The notes beneath the pieces are model-generated. The model saw nothing but the letters and a program-made list of their open reading frames with translations, searched no databases and had not been told where the DNA came from. The position numbers and the translations under genes are program-made. A DNA stretch of 6,367 nt from Planctomycetaceae bacterium (GTDB taxonomy: Bacteria > Planctomycetota > Planctomycetia > Pirellulales > UBA1268). The stretch is taken from assembly GCA_002862165.1 (NCBI GenBank), contig PKCL01000052.1, forward strand, positions 1 to 6,367, written 5' to 3'. Shown here piece by piece: positions 1-4,084 of this stretch. Position 1 is the stretch's first letter, and every line of letters starts with the position of its first letter.

Positions 1-142
1 CTTCGGCTCTCATCCGTGCTGCTCGCCAGATTTCCGTCAGGTAACCTGCCAAGTCTCCCTCATCCAAGCAGGCTGCACCCCACGGGTCGCTCAGGTTCAC
101 AGGATGAGTCTTCCTGAAGCGCCCAGACTTCACGAGGCACAC
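1..142 (-). CDS. possible partial hypothetical protein, runs off left edge
   Basis: On the minus strand the frame downstream of the deacetylase stop stays open to base 1, with no stop codon. The earliest plausible start codons are GTG at 142-140 and GTG at 133-131; no good ribosome binding site precedes either. The readable end has protein-like composition (…DPWGAACLDEGDLAGYLTEIWRAARMRAE), and first codon positions are rich in G, as in coding DNA. I do not recognise the family. If real, it lies in the same direction as the deacetylase gene, about 40 bases downstream, and could be co-transcribed with it. Against it, two plus-strand frames are also open over most of this short stretch, and a competing 41-codon minus-strand frame begins with a GTG overlapping the deacetylase stop. 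The call rests only on the open frame and composition. Confidence 0.3.
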   Translation of the reverse strand, partial: MCLVKSGRFRKTHPVNLSDPWGAACLDEGDLAGYLTEIWRAARMRAE

Positions 143-181
143 GAAACGTCTTTTTTGAGAAGAACTGCCTCTTCGTGAAAG

Positions 182-865
182 TCACCGTAAGTCGCCGAAT
201 CCGGACAAAGCAATGGGTTCACGGCAAGCAAATGGTTCACCTCCAGCAGTGCCAATCATTGTGCCCCACCAGGTATCTCCAGCCGCTACTCGTTCAGGAA
301 CAGATAACCCATTTTTCAGTGTTGGAAATTGACTTTTGTAGCAGAGAAGCGCTTCCTTTTTTCTTTCACGTGTCTTCGTTGTGTCAATTATAAAAGCTGG
401 ATCTGGGAGTATTTTTTGGTGGACACTCCAAAAATGAAAGACACGTTCGGGGAAATGGGGACTGTGAGGTAATTCACATTTTGTTAACTTCGACCAAAAG
501 CGTGCCGCTTCGGTAAGTTCACATGCGGCTACGTGATCAGGGTGAGCGTCAACCCAGTAGTGAGTAAAGAGCCACCGGGGTTGAGTTTTTCTAATGATGC
601 TAGCCAGCGCAGTTCGTGCAGATAGGTCATGTTGAAGCTTCCGATTAGGAAGGTCGAGGTTGGTTCTCCATGTCACACCGAGTACTGCACTTGCGGCTTT
701 TGTTTCTCGCATTCGTATTTCAGGTGTCCCTAATGGAGTAGGCTCACCATTTGTGAGGTCAAGGATTCCAACCGTTAATCCGTCCTCAAGCATTCTCAGA
801 ATCGTTCCTCCCATTCCAATTTCGGCGTCATCCGGGTGGGCCGCAATAATCAGTACATCAAGCAT
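182..865 (-). CDS. bshB1: BshB1-type N-acetylglucosaminyl-malate deacetylase (PIG-L/LmbE family)
   Basis: Zinc-dependent deacetylase of 227 residues. BshB1 removes acetate from GlcNAc-malate to give GlcN-malate, the second step of bacillithiol synthesis in the cytoplasm, before BshC adds cysteine. The PIG-L motif HPDDAE sits at residues 10-15 and HPDH at 108-111. By family knowledge, H10, D13 and H111 should bind zinc and D12 act as general base; the spacing agrees with the Bacillus enzymes, shifted by two residues. A BshB1-like NGEPTPLGTPEIR segment (39-51) and the late YKSQF (176-180) and GEPFACREP (209-217) blocks are present. Length is close to the roughly 230 residues usual for the family. 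The ATG start lies five residues before the core strand, so no signal peptide is possible. AAAGGA, 12 bases upstream, is a loosely spaced ribosome binding site. It is transcribed divergently from the peptidase gene. No bshA or bshC is in view. A bacillithiol-conjugate amidase or another PIG-L deacetylase remains possible, since these share the fold and zinc site. Confidence 0.9.
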   Translation of the reverse strand: MLDVLIIAAHPDDAEIGMGGTILRMLEDGLTVGILDLTNGEPTPLGTPEIRMRETKAASAVLGVTWRTNLDLPNRKLQHDLSARTALASIIRKTQPRWLFTHYWVDAHPDHVAACELTEAARFWSKLTKCELPHSPHFPERVFHFWSVHQKILPDPAFIIDTTKTRERKKEALLCYKSQFPTLKNGLSVPERVAAGDTWWGTMIGTAGGEPFACREPIALSGFGDLR

Positions 866-877
866 TGTGAACGTACA

Positions 878-883
878 TCCTTT
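878..883 (-). promoter_or_regulatory. candidate ribosome binding site of the deacetylase gene
   Basis: Read on the minus strand this is AAAGGA, followed by 12 bases and then the ATG at 865-863. The spacing is longer than optimal, so initiation may be modest. No better purine-rich site lies between it and the start. Confidence 0.45.
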
Positions 884-930
884 ATGTGAAAATTTTTAAA
901 TTGGGTACTGTTGTCGATCACTATGATAAA

Positions 931-976
931 CAGAATTCGGTAGTATCGTCCGGTAGTTGTCAAACGACCGAATCTG
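931..976. repeat. imperfect inverted repeat in the peptidase leader region
   Basis: CAG-A-ATTCGGT (931-941) is the reverse complement of ACCGAAT-CTG (967-976) apart from one bulged A at 934, giving a ten-pair stem. A further CGT/ACG pairing (947-949 with 964-966) can form inside the loop. It ends 35 bases before the GTG start of the peptidase gene. There is no T-tract after it, so it does not look like an intrinsic terminator. It could be an operator or a 5' leader hairpin. A stem of this size can arise by chance in a spacer this long. Confidence 0.35.
938..963 (+). repeat. 13-base-spaced direct repeat CGGTAGT
   Basis: CGGTAGT occurs at 938-944 and again at 951-957, exactly 13 bases apart; the units read CGGTAGTATCGTC and CGGTAGTTGTCAA. 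A looser relative, GGTACTGTTGTCG, lies upstream at 904-916. Repeats of one motif in a divergent spacer are a common arrangement for regulator binding sites, but no regulator can be named. Confidence 0.35.
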
Positions 977-1002
977 CACGCCATGTTTTACATTCTTGAG
1001 AT

Positions 1003-1010
1003 GGAGGAAG
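1003..1010 (+). promoter_or_regulatory. ribosome binding site deciding the GTG start of the peptidase
   Basis: GGAGGAAG is a strong Shine-Dalgarno sequence. The core GGAGG ends four bases before the GTG at 1012, which is rather close but workable. The frame is closed by TGA at 997-999, so no earlier start exists, and the protein begins only about a dozen residues before conserved family sequence. Confidence 0.75.
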
Positions 1011-1011
1011 A

Positions 1012-2574
1012 GTGAGATACAGTGAATTACTTGATGGTAAAATTGGCTATGAGGAGTTCCTATCCTCGTGTGACCATGCACGATCGGTGTCTCTCTTAGG
1101 AGCAGTCGATGGTTTGCTTCAGTGGGACGAACAGACCATGCTGCCGTCTGCCGCAGGAGATTTTCGGGCAGAACAGGTAGCTGCTTTGGCAGCAGTAACA
1201 CATGCCCAGCGAACCGAGAAGGAGCAGGGAGATCGATTACAAAGGCTGAAAGACAGTCTGCTTGGAAAAGAGGGGCCGCGAGTTGTGCAAGCAACGATTC
1301 AATTGCTTCATGAAGATTTCCAGAAACAGTCTCGTGTTCCAGGAAAACTCGTTCAAGAACTAGCCCGTACTTCAATTGAAGCCCAGCAGGCCTGGGTTCG
1401 CGCTGTGAAAGCATCAGAGTGGAAGCCAATGGTCAGTCACCTTGAAAAGATGTTTTCACTCAAAAGAGAATTGGCAGCCTGCCAGCGCCCAGACCTTGAT
1501 CCTTACGATGCTCTGCTCGATGACTACGAACCTGGGGCTCGCTGGAAGTCTATTAACGCTACATTTTCTTGCCTCCGGAAAGCTTTGGCACCTCTTGTTC
1601 GAGGCTGCATTGAATCGTCCGAGGGCCCGCAGGAGACGGTTCTTCGAGGCAACTTTCCATTACAATCGCAACAAGCATTTGTTCGCCTTGTTGTTGAAAA
1701 AATCGGGTTTTCCTTTGAGCGAGGACGTCTCGATACAACAGCCCACCCCTTTTGTTCAACACTTGGACCAAACGATTGTCGACTGACGACTCGTTGGGAT
1801 GAAAAGTTTCTTCCTACGGCTCTCTATAGCGTTCTACACGAAGCAGGACATGGTCTTTACGAGCAAGGTTTGCCGGTCGACTGGTTTGGCTTGCCACCTG
1901 GGGAGGCAGCGTCGCTTGGTATTCATGAATCACAATCAAGGCTTTGGGAAAATCTTGTAGGTCGATCGCCTGAATTTTGGGAATGGTGTCATCCAATTGC
2001 ACGTAACGCTTTTCCAGAGCCATTCAATGACGTTTCTCCGGGCACTTTGGCGAAAGCAGTCCGCAGTGTGAGTCCAAATTTCATTCGTGTTGAGGCGGAT
2101 GAAGTGACTTATAACTTGCACGTTATGATGAGATTTGACCTTGAAAGGGAGATTATTCATGGAAATCTTTTAGTTGCAGATCTCCCAAGTGCATGGAATG
2201 AACGTTTTGAGGCCGACTTTGGGAGGCGTCCTTCGCGGATAGAGGACGGCGTTTTACAGGATATTCATTGGCCAGCTGGGCTCATTGGATATTTTCCGAC
2301 GTATACATTAGGAAATATTTTCTCTGCACAAATCATGGCTGCAGCTCAACAGTCAGGAGTAGGAACTCCTCAACAAATACGTGACGGTGAGTTTGCTCCA
2401 CTTCTTCATTGGCTTCGTGAGAACGTCCATGCTTTTGGCCGAACATATACGTCTGAAGCCTTGGTAGAGAAAGCATCAGGGAAGCCTGTATCAGAACAAT
2501 ATTTAGTAGACAGCCTCTATCAGCGCTACGGCCCTTTGCACGGCCTTTCTCCAGATACGCCACAACTTGTATGA
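1012..2574 (+). CDS. M32 family metallocarboxypeptidase (carboxypeptidase Taq type)
   Basis: Cytoplasmic zinc carboxypeptidase of 520 residues that releases C-terminal amino acids from peptides, with broad specificity in the family. All hallmark M32 motifs are readable in order: HPF (245-247), DxRxT as DCRLT (255-259), HExxH as HEAGH (276-280), HESQ (305-308), IRxxAD as IRVEAD (358-363) and GxxQDxHW as GVLQDIHW (413-420). By family knowledge the metal ligands are H276, H280 and E306, with E277 as catalytic base. The N-terminal part (about 10-70) has the usual helical lid with the WDEQTMLP segment. The length of about 500 residues is normal, and no signal peptide or membrane segment is seen. 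The start is GTG, supported by GGAGGAAG just upstream. It is the first gene of a probable two-gene operon with the amidase 34 bases downstream and is divergent from bshB1. The likely role is peptide turnover; the natural substrate is unknown. No catalytic residue is missing. Confidence 0.96.
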   Translation: MRYSELLDGKIGYEEFLSSCDHARSVSLLGAVDGLLQWDEQTMLPSAAGDFRAEQVAALAAVTHAQRTEKEQGDRLQRLKDSLLGKEGPRVVQATIQLLHEDFQKQSRVPGKLVQELARTSIEAQQAWVRAVKASEWKPMVSHLEKMFSLKRELAACQRPDLDPYDALLDDYEPGARWKSINATFSCLRKALAPLVRGCIESSEGPQETVLRGNFPLQSQQAFVRLVVEKIGFSFERGRLDTTAHPFCSTLGPNDCRLTTRWDEKFLPTALYSVLHEAGHGLYEQGLPVDWFGLPPGEAASLGIHESQSRLWENLVGRSPEFWEWCHPIARNAFPEPFNDVSPGTLAKAVRSVSPNFIRVEADEVTYNLHVMMRFDLEREIIHGNLLVADLPSAWNERFEADFGRRPSRIEDGVLQDIHWPAGLIGYFPTYTLGNIFSAQIMAAAQQSGVGTPQQIRDGEFAPLLHWLRENVHAFGRTYTSEALVEKASGKPVSEQYLVDSLYQRYGPLHGLSPDTPQLV

Positions 2575-2596
2575 ATTTCTAGACAGTTTTTTTCGT

Positions 2597-2601
2597 GGAG
2601 G
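2597..2601 (+). promoter_or_regulatory. ribosome binding site setting the amidase start at ATG 2609
   Basis: GGAGG followed by a seven-base spacer and ATG at 2609-2611 is an optimal initiation site. The frame is open back to a TTG at 2567, which overlaps the peptidase stop, but that codon has no comparable site. The ATG also gives a better N-terminus (MRQRSLVEIA…). Confidence 0.85.
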
Positions 2602-2608
2602 ATTCCGG

Positions 2609-4084
2609 ATGCGACAGCGTTCCCTCGTTGAGATTGCACGTAGTGTTCAAAGTAGATCACTAAAACCACAACAGGTTTTATTGGAGTCCTATCATCGCTT
2701 CACAGAGACACACGACGGGCTTAACGCACTCGTACAACCATACTACGAGAAGGCAAAAGAGGTCTGTCTGAATGTTGACACGCAGGGCCCACTTGCAGGT
2801 GTTCCGGCGAGTATAAAAGAGTGTTTTGAAGTTCAGGGGCTACAGACAACGCTCGGTATTTCCTCTCGATGTGGTCAGATAGATTCTCAAGATGCTCCGA
2901 TTGTGAAGCGACTTAAAGCATGTGGAGTAGTACCTGTAGGAAAATCAAATATTCCACAAGCAATGTATTTACATGAGACAAATAATCCAGTCTGGGGTCG
3001 AACGAATCATCCAGAAAATCAAGAGCGAGGGCCGGGAGGATCGAGTGGCGGTGATGCTGCTTTAGTTGCCGCAGGCGTTGTTCCATTAGGTGTTGGCAAT
3101 GATTTGGCCGGGAGTGTTCGTCAGCCAGCTCATGCTTGTGGTGTCTCAGCTCTTTTGCCTACGTCAGGCATGTTGGGGAATGGTGGTGCCTGTAATACGA
3201 TGCCGAATTTCAGCGTAGTATCGTCACGTACTGGGCTCATAACATCGACCATCGCTGATCTAAAACATGTTGCATCATCGCTGGATTTTGGTGTTCATCT
3301 AAAAGAACAGCCATTTACAGCCCGGAGGATTGCAGTTTGGGAGCATGCGGGAATTATTGAGCCGTCGCCTGCCATTAAGCGGGCTGTTCGTGAGGCTGCT
3401 CAGGCTGTTCAGCAAGCCGGGCATTCCGTGGAGTATATAGATGACACCGTTTTTGAAGAGGCTGCATGGATTATGTTTGGGCTCCTTTCAGCGGATGGTG
3501 GTCGTGATATACGGCATCTTTTCGGCTCAGAAAAACCTCTTCGTGGCGTCGCAAAGCTTTTACGGATTGCGAGTTTGCCAAGATGGATGCGGCCAGGCCT
3601 CGCAATTCTAATGAGGCTTTTGGGCAATCGGATCGATGCAGCAGCTTTGGCCGCAACCGGAAAACGCAGTCGTAGAGGATTTGAGGAACTTCTTGCACGA
3701 CGAGCAATGGTTGTAGCGCACATGAAAAACATAGCAAGAAAATTTGATGCTATTATTTGTCCAGTCTCTTCGTTACCCGCTCTTCCACATGAAACTGCAG
3801 CCCGCCTTGTTGCAGCGGCGTCACCGTGCCTACTGGCAAATCTTGTGGACTTAGCAGCTGGTGCTGTGCCAGTGACTCGAGTGACTGAGGATGAGCAGGC
3901 GTGCCGTTATTTCAGTTTTGATCGCGTTCTGCGAACTGCTAGTAAGGCGGACGTGGGTAGCGCCGGGCTGCCAGTAGGTGTCCAAGTCATTGGCCTTAAT
4001 GGAGAGCCACCTGAGCAGACGGTACTCGATATCATGGAGGCAATCGAATCAAGGTCGAATTTCAGTCGGTGGGCTCGCCAATGA
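2609..4084 (+). CDS. amidase signature family hydrolase, FAAH-like
   Basis: Serine amidase of 491 residues with a complete Ser-cisSer-Lys triad: K70 (in VPASIKE), S145 (in GPGGSSGGD) and nucleophile S169 (in NDLAGSVRQPA). The gaps of 75 and 24 residues equal those of mammalian fatty acid amide hydrolase (K142, S217, S241) as I recall it. Other FAAH-like stretches are SPAIKRAVREAAQAVQQAGH, LLSADGGRDIR (292-302), a hydrophobic and basic segment with LPRW (311-342) where FAAH has its membrane-binding cap, DLAAGAVPVTRVTEDEQ, and a final GLPVGVQVIGL. The N-terminal membrane helix of mammalian FAAH is absent. The enzyme should hydrolyse an amide, possibly a lipid or N-acyl amide; the substrate is inferred. 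GatA is unlikely because no gatB or gatC is nearby and the central region differs. One oddity is A167 where most relatives have Gly before the Gly-Ser. It is probably co-transcribed with the peptidase gene and overlaps the kinase gene tail to tail. Confidence 0.93.
   Translation: MRQRSLVEIARSVQSRSLKPQQVLLESYHRFTETHDGLNALVQPYYEKAKEVCLNVDTQGPLAGVPASIKECFEVQGLQTTLGISSRCGQIDSQDAPIVKRLKACGVVPVGKSNIPQAMYLHETNNPVWGRTNHPENQERGPGGSSGGDAALVAAGVVPLGVGNDLAGSVRQPAHACGVSALLPTSGMLGNGGACNTMPNFSVVSSRTGLITSTIADLKHVASSLDFGVHLKEQPFTARRIAVWEHAGIIEPSPAIKRAVREAAQAVQQAGHSVEYIDDTVFEEAAWIMFGLLSADGGRDIRHLFGSEKPLRGVAKLLRIASLPRWMRPGLAILMRLLGNRIDAAALAATGKRSRRGFEELLARRAMVVAHMKNIARKFDAIICPVSSLPALPHETAARLVAAASPCLLANLVDLAAGAVPVTRVTEDEQACRYFSFDRVLRTASKADVGSAGLPVGVQVIGLNGEPPEQTVLDIMEAIESRSNFSRWARQ
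4062..4084. other. convergent 3' overlap of the amidase and kinase genes
   Basis: The amidase stop TGA is at 4082-4084 on the plus strand and the kinase stop TGA is at 4064-4062 on the minus strand, so 23 bases encode the ends of both proteins. The shared DNA gives FSRWARQ on one strand and the closing IGEPTD on the other. No intergenic space remains for a terminator, and I see no clear hairpin with a T-tract on either side, so the two transcripts probably run into each other. Confidence 0.9.

Larger units (their letters stand above)
866..1011. promoter_or_regulatory. divergent promoter region between bshB1 and the M32 peptidase gene
   Basis: This 146-base spacer separates two genes pointing away from each other, so it must hold both promoters unless transcription enters from outside. 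The deacetylase-proximal part (about 888-902) is A+T-rich. TATGAT at 922-927 is a possible plus-strand -10 box, but the matching -35 (TTGGGT at 901-906) is weak and only 15 bases away. TTGTCA at 957-962 resembles a -35 box but lacks a convincing partner. No single promoter can be assigned with confidence. The spacer also holds a direct repeat and an imperfect inverted repeat, listed separately. Confidence 0.5.

Noticed and set aside
145..175. A GAAGA/TCTTC hairpin next to a run of T downstream of bshB1, considered as a terminator.
   Set aside because: In the direction of bshB1 transcription the hairpin is followed by A residues, not T, and the T-run lies on the wrong side for a plus-strand terminator.
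858..878. A six-codon minus-strand frame (MYVHNA) starting upstream of bshB1 and overlapping its start codon.
   Set aside because: Its ATG overlaps the only candidate ribosome binding site, so it is unlikely to be translated; such short frames are expected by chance.
983..1015. A ten-codon frame (MFYILEMEEE) ending in a TGA that overlaps the GTG start of the peptidase, like a coupled leader peptide.
   Set aside because: No ribosome binding site precedes its ATG and the peptide has no attenuator-like feature; the overlap follows from the GAGTGA sequence at the true start.
896..1429. A 177-codon open frame on the minus strand, antisense to the start of the peptidase gene and covering the divergent spacer.
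   Set aside because: It lies opposite a well-supported M32 gene, shows no recognisable motif, and would leave bshB1 and the peptidase without a promoter spacer. It is best explained as a shadow of the real gene.
2567..2608. A 14-residue N-terminal extension of the amidase from a TTG overlapping the peptidase stop.
   Set aside because: The ATG at 2609 has an optimal GGAGG site seven bases upstream; the TTG has none, and the extension has no family counterpart that I recognise.
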